From assembly GCF_947179515.1 (NCBI RefSeq), contig NC_067481.1:9349183-9413182 (forward strand): DNA of 64,000 bases, given 5' to 3'. Positions 45,004 to 55,612 of the stretch are shown piece by piece; positions within the stretch are counted from its first letter, which is position 1; each line of letters starts with the position of its first letter. The notes under the pieces are model-generated. The model was not told the DNA's origin. It ran no database searches and worked only from the letters and a program-made list of their open reading frames with translations. The stretch comes from Apodemus sylvaticus. Taxonomy: Eukaryota; Chordata; Mammalia; Rodentia; Muridae. The translations under genes were made by a program, and so were the position numbers.

Positions 45004-46571
45004 AAGACCTCAGTATACTGGTGAGTAGAAGTGAGGACAGTGGGAATCCAGAAGCCATCTACCTTTTACCTACTCAGTGTAATTCTCATTGATATTTTAT
45101 TTTCCCAGAGATCCCACATGTCAGAGAAAGTTTTTTTTTTACCCCTAACTTGTGCATTACCTTTCCTATATCAGCTGCTACAGAGATGACCTGTAGTTTT
45201 ATCCCTCATTTGGTAGCATGTCACATTGATTTCACATGTTACGCCATTTCTGCATGTCTGAGATAAATCTCCTTTGCATTTGGCCTTTTGATATCTTGAG
45301 GAATTGTATTTTTTTTTCAGCACGTCGTTGAGGAGTTTAGCATCTATGTCTGAGGGCCGTTGGTCTGCAATTTCCTTTTCTCATGAAATCCTTGCCATGT
45401 TTCCTAGCAGAGTAATATTAGCCTCGTGAATGAATAATGAAACGAGCCTTTACTTTTCTGACGAGCTTAAGAAGGATTAGTGTTAATTCTTCTTTAAACG
45501 GTTCGCACCATTCATCCATGAAGCCATCTGGTACTGGCTTTTCTTTGCAAGGGATTTTCCCTCCCCTTTTCTTTTCTGTACAAAACTCTTTGCTTGTAAG
45601 TCTATTTAGGGGGTTCTATTTCTTCTGGACTCAGATACATTTTTGAAAGTGCGTAAGTTGAAAAACCAGCTTGTCGCAGGATTTAAGAGTGGCTCTTCCC
45701 ATTGGAATAGCTGCTGTTGGCAGCATGAAGCTGCAAGTGTGATTTCAAGTGGTGAAACCGTGAATCCAGGCTCCTTTAGTTCTTCAAGTTGACTGTGAAG
45801 ACTGACCATCTCCATCCCCAAATGTGATAGGATCCAGGACAGACATCCTGCGCTCAGCACAGTGCATCCTTACACAAGGGTTTATCCACATGCTCTGTCA
45901 GCAGCTGACAGTTACCTTCTAGGTGCTGCCAAGACCAGAGCTATAGAGTAAAGCCAGAAATTCTGGAAGTTCTGCTCTACTGGGGGCCAGAAGGGGAGAA
46001 ACCAATAGACAATAGACGGCTATTGAATGGCCGAAGAAGGGCCCTGCCTCACTATGTTACCTGAGTGATGGGTAGGTGGAGCCCCAGATTTAGATTGCTA
46101 GTTAGCAGGGCAGAGTTACAGGATCTGACTGATGTGGGACCAAGGGGTTGGGGGTGACCTGAGCTCTCTGTCCTCACCCCATTTCTGGTCTAGTTCTTGG
46201 GACCATCTTCTGAGGGGAAGTTTCTGTGTGCAGCCTACGATGCTCCTGAGATGCAGCGCTGGGTCCTTCCAGTCTCTCATGTATTAGCTTATCCCCCTGA
46301 GAGAAATCTGTGTTTGTGCCTCCAGACCACTGGTCAGTTCTGAGGATGAAGTAGAGAAAGTGGTCAGGAGAAGGGCTCAGTGGGGCCTTCATATTCAGCA
46401 GGGTCTCTCCTCACAGACATGTGTGCCCACCTCCAGTTCGTGGTCTGAGTCTGTTCCGTGAGTGTGGGAACCACTTCGTTTCTTCTCCAGGAAGATGGCC
46501 TTCCCTTTGGGAGGAGAAGGGAAGAGCATGAAGGAGGTGGAAGCAAAGGTGGGGACAGTTGATAACCTAGG

Positions 46572-46798
46572 CCATTGCTTCTCAGCCTCCCTAATGCTCT
46601 GATCCTTTACAGCTCCTCATGTTGTGATGGCTCTAAGCCATAAAATGATTTCTGTTGCTACTTTATAACTGTCATCTTGCTACTGTTATGAACTGTAATG
46701 CAAATATCTTTGTTTGCTGTTGGTCACAGGCAACCACTGTGCAAAGGTCATTTGAGCCTAAAGGGGTCATGGCCCACAGGTTGAGAACCACTGATCTA
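46572..46798 (+). mobile_element. URR1-like hAT-Charlie non-autonomous DNA element
   Basis: It begins near 'ttctcagcctccctaatgct' and ends 'ccacaggttgagaaccactg', with 'gttgctactttataactgtc' inside. The terminal parts are inverted ('cttctcagcct' versus 'ggttgagaacc'). It lacks a transposase gene. Confidence 0.85.
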
Positions 46799-46984
46799 GG
46801 GAGAAGCAACTGCCCTGTGGGTGTGTTTGAGGAAAATAAATACTCCTTTTAGTCTCCGTTTCTCTCTTCCTCTGTCCTTGCATGCATCTTTATGTACCTC
46901 ATGTAGGCTCTCCCTGCCTCCCAGATCTGTGGAGAAGATGGACAGGCTCTACCCACTAGTGTGTAGCTTGTCAGAGTTGGTCTT

Positions 46985-47157
46985 GTCTCTATTATACCGA
47001 TTGCATAAGGCCACTTTCCTGTAAGTAGCTCTTTGAGCATACACCCCATTCACTCCCCTTCCTTTTCTCCCTTTCCCATGAGTCCCCCTTATTTCCTAGA
47101 TAGATCAGCTTCTATTTTCATGACCGACTATCTCTCTATCTATCTCTTTTTATCTCT

Positions 47158-47202
<45 letters not shown>

Positions 47203-47720
47203 CATCTATCTATCTATCTGTCTATCTATCTGACTTTATGTATCTATAGTATCTAGGACCCACAAATAAGACAATGAGCTATTTTCTTGTTGAGACTAAC
47301 TTAATCTGCTTAAAATAGTCTCTCTAGTTGTAGCCATTTTCCTGCAAATGATGTATCTCCATTCGTCATGGCTGTGCAAGAATTTCATTGTGTAGATGTC
47401 CTATGTTCTTCTTAGTCATTCTTCTGTTGCTAGACATCTAGGCTGTTCCTGTAACTCGGTTGTTGTGAAGGACACTGCAGTCAACATGGGTGTATGAGCA
47501 TCTCCGCGACATGCTGACATTCAGTATTTCTTGGCAAGAGCTGAGCCCCTCAAGTCCTCAAGCTCCACGGTATTCATCAATATCATGGCTTCATTGGCAT
47601 CTACACCACCTCTGTGAAGATAGGATTAGTCTGAAGAATGTCTTGTCTTGGAATATAGCTCTCCTGCTGGCATGTTCATGGCTGGACTCTTGTCTTCCTG
47701 AGGGCAACAAGTGAACCGAA
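46985..47720 (-). repeat. L1 (Lx-type) ORF2 3' region, antisense
   Basis: 'cttctattttcatgaccgac', then after the tetramer repeat 'tagttgtagccattttcctg', 'aagaatttcattgtgtagat' and 'tagacatctaggctgttcct' are reverse-complemented ORF2. It is degraded. Confidence 0.7.
47120..47233. repeat. (TCTA)n microsatellite inside L1
   Basis: More than 20 TCTA tetramers with a few CTCT, CCAT and TGTC variants. Confidence 0.97.
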
Positions 47721-48800
47721 AATGAGACAATCAACATTTCTGTTTAAATCCACTGTTGGATGATATATAGTTACCATGGCTACTTGAGGAGGCTAGCTAA
47801 CATTACTGCAGTAGGTGTCCTGGCTTCCATGCCTGCTCAAACCATTGGATGCATCTTAGCCTTAGCTTCCAGGAAAAAAAAAAATCAGTGTCTGCCAAGC
47901 TCTGGCATGTCTTGATCCCCTTGATACTCTGTGTTCCTCCCCTGGCAGTTTCCTGTCCAGGATGCTGCCAGCCAGATGGGGGGAGGGACGCTCAAGCGGT
48001 AGTCTGTGAGCTAAAGGAAATGGTCTTTGATACTCCCTCCCCTATCCTTTTCTAAGTTGATCAGACCAATGTCTTCAAACTGAAGCCTTCACCCATTATG
48101 AGACAGACTGTCATGAAGATCTGTCCGTGCACAGCTTCCTGCCGTCAGGACTTTACCTGTGGATGGATTTGGAGAGAGTTATCATCAGTACTGGGCATGG
48201 AGCCCAAGGCTGGGCAGGAAGTACATCAACAACCTGGGGTTCCTTCTTTCTATGGAGCATCTACAGAGCAGCTGACCTCTGCCAAAAGGCCAGAGGCTGA
48301 TTCCTCACCCCAGGGAGACCTGCAGTGGGACCATACAAGTAGACTCCAGCATGCCAATTTAGGTAAATTAGCTCAGGGTGGTTGGGTTTAACTGAATGCC
48401 ACCATTTCCTACCTCTAGAGAACCAAAACTGGGGTGGCAGGGTGACCCTATCAGTTGAGCTAGGCTAGCATTTCCAGGCTGCTTCTGCCTCCCTGTCTGA
48501 CCTTGGGTGAGCCATTTACCCTGCCTCATACATGAATTCCCCAAGAATGTGCCTTCTGTTTCTAGGCTAAAGGTCCTATTTATAGTGCTTCTCCCTGCTC
48601 TGGGCTTGGACTGAGTGAAGGAGCGAGTGGATGGGTAAATGAACAAACAGAGATGTGGCAGTTCATTTACTGTCTACCAACTGTGACAGAATTATGTCCC
48701 CTTTGTAGGTTTGTGTATCAGGCTAAGCTGCCATTTTCCCTCAGAGAAGCCAGACTCTCTTCACTAAGGATTGACTGAGACCTTGCATATGATCTCTCTC

Positions 48801-48863
48801 CTTCCTTCCTTCCTTCCTTCCTTCCTTCCTTCCTTCCTTCCTTCCTTCCTTCCTTCCTTCCTT
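48801..48863. repeat. (CCTT)n microsatellite
   Basis: About 15 uninterrupted CCTT units. Confidence 0.97.
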
Positions 48864-49859
48864 GACATTCCTTTGCATAGAGTCCAGCCTGTGTGCTTCT
48901 CCAGCCTGTGTGGCTTGACCGCTGAGGAGGCAGATGAAGTCTGAATGTTTCCCACTAGTCAGTACCAGAGGTAAAGGCTGCTTCAGCCTCCGACCAACAT
49001 GAACGAAGTTGGGTCTCTCTATCTCTTGAAGCCAGGGTCCTCATGTTTGGGGAGGGAGGGTGTGGTCGGGTGGGCAGACAGCCTTGGCTACACACGCTGC
49101 TTCCTTTCAGCTGCTCTGCCATCCTTTCTCTTCAAGTCCCTCAACGTCCATGGTGAAGGAGAGAGAGCTTTTGGTTTTGGATGAGTAAGTGAGGTGTCTG
49201 GTTTCGGGACCTCCAGATACACAAACCCTTGGTATTCTAGTGTTTCAAGGAGAGGTTTGGTATGTGTTGTGTCACCTCCTTGGAGAGTGGGAGGGGCTAG
49301 GAGTGAGGCCTCGGCATTGCCCTCTACCCCGCCCCTGCACAGCTCAGTTACATCTGATCTAGGGCGTCCTGGAGTGGAAAAAAAATGAACTTAAGGAGAA
49401 AGGAGGACACCTGAGGTGACTGACCCAGCCTCCATCTTTAGTAATATTAGCATTATAAAGCTTCATGCACTATCTGGATAGGGCCTCCGTAGGCATGGCC
49501 ATATTTTATTTAGTTCATCTGTGAAATAAAGAAGGTGTGGGTCTCCCTGCCCTTCATCTTCTTGGATTGGCAAGCTGGGTGCCAGATGAACTATTTTCAG
49601 GAGAAAATGGAAGCCTCAGGGACATGACTGCCACACTCCCGGAGGAGAGGTTTGTTCTGCCTTCTCCAGCATCACGTGCCCCCCAGGTACTCACTCCCTC
49701 TCCCAGCCTTCCTCCGCCCACACCATCCTTCCACCAAATACCCTATCTTCCTTTAGAGACAAAGGCTGGCCAGCCCTGGAAACTGTCTCTTACCAGATAA
49801 CTCATTCATGTCCCCAAGTCAGATGTGAGGGAGGGCCAGGGCTAGCCTCATGCCCATCA

Positions 49860-50120
49860 GCCTTTCTAAGCCAGAGCCTCTTTTCCCACTGTTTGGTGGC
49901 TTGGATAGGAAGTGTCCCTTATAGGCTCAGGCCCATGAATAGGGCAGGCTTCCAGCTTGTTCTCTGACTCGTGCTTGTAGCTAAAGATATGATCTCTCAG
50001 CATCCTGTCTCGGCCTCCTGTTGCTACGGCTCCCTCATCATTACAGGCTCTCCCTCTGGAACTGTCAGGCCAAATAAACTCTGCCTCAGTCTTGGTACTT
50101 TATCACAGCAAAGTAAGTAA
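49860..50120 (+). repeat. MaLR-like LTR 3' part, sense
   Basis: 'ctggaactgtcaggccaaat', 'aaactctgcctcagtcttgg' and 'tactttatcacagcaaagta' are the poly(A) signal region and end of a MaLR LTR. The 5' part is weak. Confidence 0.55.
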
Positions 50121-51309
50121 TGCCTACTTATAAATCAGGTTTACGTCTTTTCCCGTTCTTATTGTACTGCATAATTAATTTAACTTGGTCATTCACCTAT
50201 GTATTCTGACTCCTACCCAAAGAAAGAGAACATACATGTCTTTGTCATGATATCCACGTGATGAACATAGTTGCAAAATGCTTGGCAGGGCCAGGCAGAT
50301 GTTTGTTGAATGAATGTATGATCACTACTTCTGCTTATCACACAGAAAGCTCCCCATTCCCATTTTTTCACACAACCTTAGAAAAGACAATCTCTTTCAT
50401 ATGTGGGAATACAACTTTATCCTCCAGGATTCTACAAACCACCAAAAAAATATTAACTGCTACAATGATGCTAGCACATGGACACAGGGTAGCAACCTCC
50501 ACCAGTTTGGACAATTTGTTGCGATAGCTGGCTTTAGGATGGAGATTTGTGGACAAGACATCTGGAGATCCTGTAAGACATGGGTGATAAGTGAGACTGT
50601 CTACTTCCAAAGCACCATTTATCTGTTCTTTCATTCTTAGCTATGTAGTCTTGTCTTTCAAGTTAAACCCAGAATAATGTTGACTGAATCTCTTGAGGGG
50701 GGTTTTTCAAAAGCAAGCTAAGCCATGATATCCAAGGGCACTTAGTAGCCATTGAAAGAGCTGTAAATGCACCTCGACCTATGAATGCAACGATGCCTCC
50801 CTTGAGAAGAGAGTCAGTGCTAGGTAGAGTCGTGACAGAAAGGGCCGTATCACAAGAGCCTGAAAGACAAGTCTGGTGAAGTCTGAGGAACATTCCTGAG
50901 AGACGGCATCATGTGAGCAGTGATAGAGAACTGTTAAGAGGAGAAATGGCAAATCCAGCCCTGAGTTGAGATAAAAATGTAGACTTGACCAAGCAAGGGA
51001 AAAGATTACTCTCAGCACAGCTGGAGAGAGTGCCAGAAACCCGAGCCTTCGTACGTGTGTAAATGCTTAGTAAAGGCTTTGGAAGAATATCTGAGCTTTT
51101 CGTGGTCCATGGTTGAGAACTGAAAATGTTGTAAAGGGGCCAGGAGAGGCTAAAGAGCGCTGTGTCCCATGGTGTGATGGGAAAGATCTGGGGTCTGAAG
51201 ATCCCTCTCACAGGACCATGGCTCTACATGGTGGGGCTGGGCCATCTGAAACTTGCTAGCTCAGGGATACTTGCTTGAATCATAGCATCCTCCCTCCCCC
51301 CGCCCCCGA

Positions 51310-51620
51310 ATATCTCTGCATCTGTTTTTCAGTTATCTGAATCTCTGCACCATACATGCAAAACCCAGCGACTGACTTCCGAAACCCCGCCCCCCGCCCT
51401 GCTCACCTGCCAGGAAGCTGCGCTGTGCCTCTCTCCTTGTGCAAGTCTCTCTTTGATCTTTTTTTTTCTTCCTTTCATTTTTCGGACACCAGTGCCAAGT
51501 TCATCTGCATATTTTAACCAGCCAATATTCATATTCCGTGATCTGAGAGATTCATGCGTGTGGTGTCAGGCCAGCTGTGGATATTGTTGCCTTTCCTCCA
51601 GGACAACATGGTTTTGAATG
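51310..51620. promoter_or_regulatory. Candidate cis-regulatory element (non-repeat island)
   Basis: A repeat-free segment with a GC box (CCCCGCCCCCCGCCC near 51385-51399), an E-box CACCTG near 51405, an octamer-like ATCTGCATATTTTAA near 51501, CCAAT near 51522 and ATTCATATTCCG near 51529. No gene structure is seen. The class is inferred from composition only. Confidence 0.3.
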
Positions 51621-51914
51621 CTCTGCCTCATTTGCTAGCCAGGAAGGTTCTCCGGGACAGGCAGAAAGAACACTGCAGGGAGAGATGGAGGATCCACTTG
51701 GTTAAAGCAAATACTCTGTCAAGGAGTTTTGACTTGCAAAAGGTTTTGATTAGAACTATATATGTATGTATGCCTACTTGCAAAGTTAAAATAAATAAAA
51801 TCCCATGCGCGTCGGTAGATGCAGATTCTGAGACCCAGGGTTCAGTGAATCGATGTCTTCCTTCTCTCAGCTCCCCTCCCCTCCTCACCTTCCTCCTCCC
51901 GCTTCCTACCTTTT

Positions 51915-51987
51915 CTACAAGTGATCTTAGCCATCTCTTGGTTTTTCATTTCTACACGTGATCTTAGCCAAAAGGCCGAGAAGCGAT
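51915..51987 (-). pseudogene. Truncated U2 snRNA pseudogene with partial duplication
   Basis: The reverse complement of 51952-51987 is the first 36 bases of U2 snRNA (ATCGCTTCTCGGCC onward) with one mismatch in the segment after GGCTAAGATCA. A second copy of the 18-base GGCTAAGATCA-type segment lies at 51915-51932, separated by 19 bases. The rest of U2 (branch-point recognition region, Sm site, stem-loops) is absent, so it is non-functional. Confidence 0.88.
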
Positions 51988-52055
51988 GGTATTTTATTTC
52001 TAATTTGGCGTTTTAGCGAGTTGTTCAGGCTGGTCTTACTCTTTTGTTGCCCATA

Positions 52056-52236
52056 TTTTAAAGATTTATTTATTATTATATGTAAGTACACTGTAGCTAT
52101 CCTTAGACACACCAGAAGAGGGCATCAGATCTCAATACAGATGGTTGTGAGCCACCATGTGGTTGCTGGGATTTGAACTCAGGACCTTGGGAAGAGCCGT
52201 CAGTGCTCTTAACCACTGAGCCATCTTACCAGCCCT
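52056..52236 (-). repeat. B2 SINE, antisense
   Basis: 'agagggcatcagatctcaat', 'gttgtgagccaccatgtggt' and 'ccactgagccatcttaccag' are the full reverse complement of B2. The (T)n tail side lies near 52056. Confidence 0.95.
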
Positions 52237-52254
52237 ACTTGGGAGTTTTTAATT

Positions 52255-52620
52255 GAGGACTCTGTGACTCGAGCTTTGCCTGGATACGATCCATTTCACA
52301 GCAGTGAGGAGGACTTTCACTCTGCTCCTCCATATTCCTCATACGGAATACTGGCTAAGATCGTTAAAAATAAAAATTTAAATACCGAGGAGCGGAATGA
52401 AAAGTTAGAGCGGAAGAACCAGCAGCTATGGAAACCTACCCCAGGGGCGGGCCGCTATTTAGAGAGGACAGCGATCTGCCTGCTGTGGCTACACGTCTCT
52501 CTACTGTAAGACGGATCTGCTGGAGAAACTGGGCTGAGGTCCTCTCCCTGGGACTCTGCTCTGCAGACCCGGTCCAAGTTTCCCTGGAAAGCAAGGGATG
52601 GGGCGGTTGTGGCTGTAAAA
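52255..52620. promoter_or_regulatory. Candidate cis-regulatory element (non-repeat island)
   Basis: A non-repeat block with CpGs, a CCATATTCCTCATACGG stretch near 52330 (CArG-like halves), an AT-rich AAAAATAAAAATTTAAATA run near 52366 and GGGGCGGGCC near 52443. An 81-codon frame across it lacks any recognisable family. Regulatory status is inferred. Confidence 0.3.
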
Positions 52621-52807
52621 TGGGAACAGTGACATAACCTTTCTGCACTGCCACTAGTGCCCAATGGCTGCCAGATAGGGCCAGGAAGCCGGGGCCAACT
52701 TTAGTGCTTGCTTGGAGCTTGTGATTTCAATGGGGGACAGTTCTTAGAGTCTTGAGTGGGAATCCCTCAGGGGAGACCTAGGCACCGCTTCTCTCCTCTA
52801 AATCCCT

Positions 52808-53112
52808 GTGTTGGTTTGATTGAGAAACTCCCTCCACAGGCTCAAGAATTTGAACACTTGGTCCGCACTGGCGGTGCTGTTTAAGGGAGGTTATGGAAAT
52901 TTAGGAGCGCAGGCTTGCGGGAGAAAGTACATCACTGAGGGTAGCTTCACCCCCCACCCTACTTCCAGTTCTTTCTCTCTGCTTTCTGTTTGCGGATGAA
53001 ATGGTATCAGCCAGTTTCCTACTCCTGCTTCCCCCTCTGCTGCACCAAGCTATTTGTCCCCCATTATGAGGACACTATTCCTCTAAAACCAGAGCTAAAA
53101 TATTTTCTTTCT
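52808..53112 (+). repeat. MT/ORR1-type MaLR LTR, sense
   Basis: 'tgttggtttgattgagaaac', 'ctcaagaatttgaacacttg', 'gagaaagtacatcactgagg' and 'accagagctaaaatattttc' follow a MaLR LTR. It is diverged. Confidence 0.75.
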
Positions 53113-53284
53113 TAAATTGCTTATGGTCTTTGGTTCTTTTTTTTATTTTATTTTTTGTTTTTTTGTGTTTTTTGTTTTTAAATCACATCAACAGAATAGT
53201 AACCAATACATTCCATTATTCTTATCTGGAAGAGCACACATGATCCTGTCACTGTGTGTATGCATGTATGCATATGATTATTGT

Positions 53285-53512
53285 AGTGGTTCACAACCTT
53301 CCTAATGCTGAGTGTGACCCTTTAATACAGTGCCTCATGTTGTGGTAACCCCCAACCATACAATTATTTTTGTTGCTACTTCATGACTGTAATTTTGCTG
53401 CTGTTCTGAATCATGATGTAAATATCGGATCTGCAGGATATAGCTATTTGACTGCTGTGAAAGGGTCATTTGACTTCCCCCAAAGGGTCATGACCCACAG
53501 GTTGAGACCGGC
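53285..53512 (+). mobile_element. URR1-like hAT-Charlie non-autonomous DNA element
   Basis: 'gtggttcacaaccttcctaa', 'tgctgagtgtgaccctttaa', 'gttgctacttcatgactgta', 'gtgaaagggtcatttgac' and 'catgacccacaggttgagac'. It is in the same orientation as the copy at 46572 and is closer to consensus. Confidence 0.92.
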
Positions 53513-53635
53513 TGACTTCCTGACTTTTTAGATATTCCCTCATTTAAGCCTCCTGAGTCTTGGGATAACAGGTGAAAGCTGCCACACTTGGTTTTCTCAT
53601 GTCCTGTTAAATATGCATACCTTGTCTCTGCAAGT

Positions 53636-53870
53636 GTGATGGTTACGGCTGCAGAAGCTAGGATCACCTGGGAGACAGGAATCTGGGCATCCTGAGGGAA
53701 AGTCCCTTGGTTATGTTCATTGGTATAGGAAGACCCATCTTAATTGTGGGCAAGACAATTTCCTGGGCAGGGGACCTAGACTGTCAGAGTGAATTTACCC
53801 CTGATTGTGGACGTGGTGTTAACAGCTGCAGAAAGCTCCTGCCTACCTTGCCTTTTCCACTACAAGGGAC
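53636..53870 (+). repeat. MT-type MaLR LTR 5' part, sense
   Basis: 'tgtgatggttacggctgcag', 'ggatcacctgggagacagga', 'taggaagacccatcttaat' and 'gcagaaagctcctgcctacc' match the start and middle of this LTR type. The 3' end is lost. Confidence 0.65.
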
Positions 53871-54199
53871 TATACTTCAAATGCAAGCTAAAAGAAAGCA
53901 TTCTTTTTCAAGTTGCTAAAAACAAAACAGACTCAACCCCTTTATTTTACATAGATATGTATGTGTGTATGTATGTATACTTATACGGATATGTATATGT
54001 TCATCTCAGTGAACTTCTGAACAGTTGGGATAGGCGTTCTGAATTGCGGATATTAACATGGAAGTTTACACTGCCATTTTCCAATATGCTTTTATGGGCT
54101 TACCCACCAAAAAAATAGAAAGAAAAAGTGTTAGAACTAGAAAAGCAATTAGCTTTTCATCATGTTTCATAACTGCAACCGTTAACTGCAGTTAGTTCT

Positions 54200-54841
54200 T
54201 CCCGTTATATTTTGGGTTTTCTTGTTCTCTTTTCTTCATGTTATTCTGTGCCCACATGTCCTTGTTTACATATATACATAGAGCTTTGGCTAGGTTCCAC
54301 ATATGAAGCAGACGACACGGCTTTTTCTTTCTGAGATTATGTGACCTTGCTCAATATTATCTGCTCTAAGTCCATCCATTTTCCTGCAAAAATTTGAAAT
54401 TTCATTTTTCCCTAAGAGCTGAATAGTATCTCATTTTGTATACATACCAGATTCTCATTCTCCATTTATCTGCTGATTGACATCTAGGTTGATTCTGGTT
54501 TATTTTTGTTGTTGTAGCAAATAAAGCAGCAATAAACTGTGTGTGTGTGTGTACAAATAACTCTATGATAAGATATGGAGTTCTCTGGGCATACACCCAG
54601 GAGTAAAATTTTGGGTCATATGGCAGCTCCGTTTTCAACTTTTTGAGAAATCTCCAAACTGATCTATCTGCACAATGGCTGAATTAATCCCCGCTCCCAT
54701 CAACAGTAAGCAAGGGCTCCTTTCTCTGTCCACATTCTCCAGTGTGTCCTGACAGACTTGTTGACAACGGTAATTCTCACTGGGGTGAGATGGGTCTCAT
54801 CAGAGTTTTATTTTGCATTTCCTTTATTATCCATTTGAGTT

Positions 54842-54878
<37 letters not shown>

Positions 54879-55292
54879 GTCTATTCAATTCAATTGCCCA
54901 TTTCTTGATTGGCAGTTTTACCTCTTTGGTATTTAATATGTGCATTTCTTTGCAAATTCTAGATAGTAACCCCTTGTAGCTGGCACAGATTTTCTTCCTT
55001 CTGTGGACTGTCACTTAACTCTGCAGATTCTTTTGCTGTCCAGAGTTTTTTGCTTTCATGCAGCCTCATTGGTTGACACTTGGGATTGGTTCCTATGTTG
55101 TTGATATTCTATTTAAAAAGTTCCTGCTTACCCCAGCATCTTGACGAGTCTTCCTTTCCTTTTCTTTTAGAAGTTTCAGTGTTTCGGGGTATAAATGAAG
55201 ATCTTTGATCGATTTGAATTGATTTCTGTACAAGGCGAAATATACAATCCAATGTATGTTTTTGTCTCCTTTGTCAAAAATTAAGTGGTTGC
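54200..55292 (-). repeat. L1 ORF2 3' half, antisense
   Basis: About 1.1 kb reads as reverse-complemented ORF2: 'ccatccattttcctgcaaaa', 'tgaatagtatctcattttgt', 'ctctgggcatacacccagga', 'ccaaactgatctatctgcac', 'tctcactggggtgagatggg', 'gcccatttcttgattggcag' and 'gatcgatttgaattgatttc'. It is interrupted by (CT)n at 54846-54874. Stops are frequent. Confidence 0.88.
54846..54874. repeat. (CT)n microsatellite inside L1
   Basis: About 14 CT units. Confidence 0.97.
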
Positions 55293-55296
55293 TTAG

Positions 55297-55355
55297 TGTC
55301 AGTTGCTTTTGACAGTGTTTTATCACAGCAGCAGAAAAGAAACTAAGGCAACGAG
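55297..55355 (+). repeat. MaLR LTR 3' tip
   Basis: 'gtgttttatcacagcagcag' followed by 'aaaagaaactaaggca' is the last ~55 bases of an ORR1-type LTR. Confidence 0.6.
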
Positions 55356-55524
55356 ATAACTTCTTCAGAAGTTGAAATAAACTCCTTTTTCTCCTCCGTT
55401 GCAACAGAAAGGAAACTGGAACAGAATGGAATCTCTCTTTGTTACAAAGTTTGTGAAGGGAGGTAGCTGTGGTGACCCTACCCTTTGCCAATTACTCTAA
55501 GAGTGTAAGGAGTAAGAAGATAGA

Positions 55525-55612
55525 ACTACAATTCCCAGGATACCACTTGGCCAATCTACCACCTTGCCCCGCCCTCTAGCCACGCCTACCCGCAGCCGGT
55601 ATTTATAAAAGG
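55525..55612 (+). promoter_or_regulatory. Core promoter of a putative lncRNA: ZNF143 motif, CCAAT, GC box, TATA
   Basis: In order: ACTACAATTCCCAGGAT (55525-55541), a close match to the ZNF143/STAF promoter motif; CCAAT at 55551-55555; a GC box CCCCGCCCT at 55567-55575; and a TATA box TTTATAAAA at 55602-55610. The spacing puts transcription start near 55632-55640 on the + strand. The elements lead into a CpG island. This order on one strand strongly suggests a real promoter. The gene it drives is inferred. Confidence 0.75.

Larger units (their letters stand above)
44165..45655 (-). repeat. Old L1M ORF2 and 3' region, antisense, interrupted by a B2
   Basis: The + strand reads as reverse-complemented L1 ORF2: 'gatgtttgggttgtttctgt', 'tatgaacacttgtgttcaag', 'ttccaaagatggtaccattt', then after the B2 'gagataaatctcctttgcat', 'ggattagtgttaattcttct' and 'catgaagccatctggtactg'. 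Many stops and indels are present, so it is inactive. A (TG)n tract lies at 44549-44588. Confidence 0.85.
17057..55520. other. Intergenic region between Slc39a11 and the CpG-island promoter
   Basis: About 38 kb with no supported protein-coding gene. Open frames are short and fall in repeats. The repeats are listed separately. The longer unassigned parts, where I see no gene or named repeat, are about 22240-22930, 23330-24150, 26840-27990, 28575-29330, 31030-31790, 32905-33980, 35100-36440, 36965-37420, 38720-39600, 42890-43470, 45660-46570, 47725-48800, 48870-49850 and 50120-51310. Confidence 0.75.

Noticed and set aside
51554..51961. 135-codon frame near the U2 pseudogene
   Set aside because: It runs from unassigned sequence into the U2 pseudogene and has no domain. 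Chance is sufficient.
54200..55292. Possible reverse transcriptase gene
   Set aside because: It is a reverse-complemented L1 ORF2 fragment with many stops and a (CT)n interruption. It is inactive.
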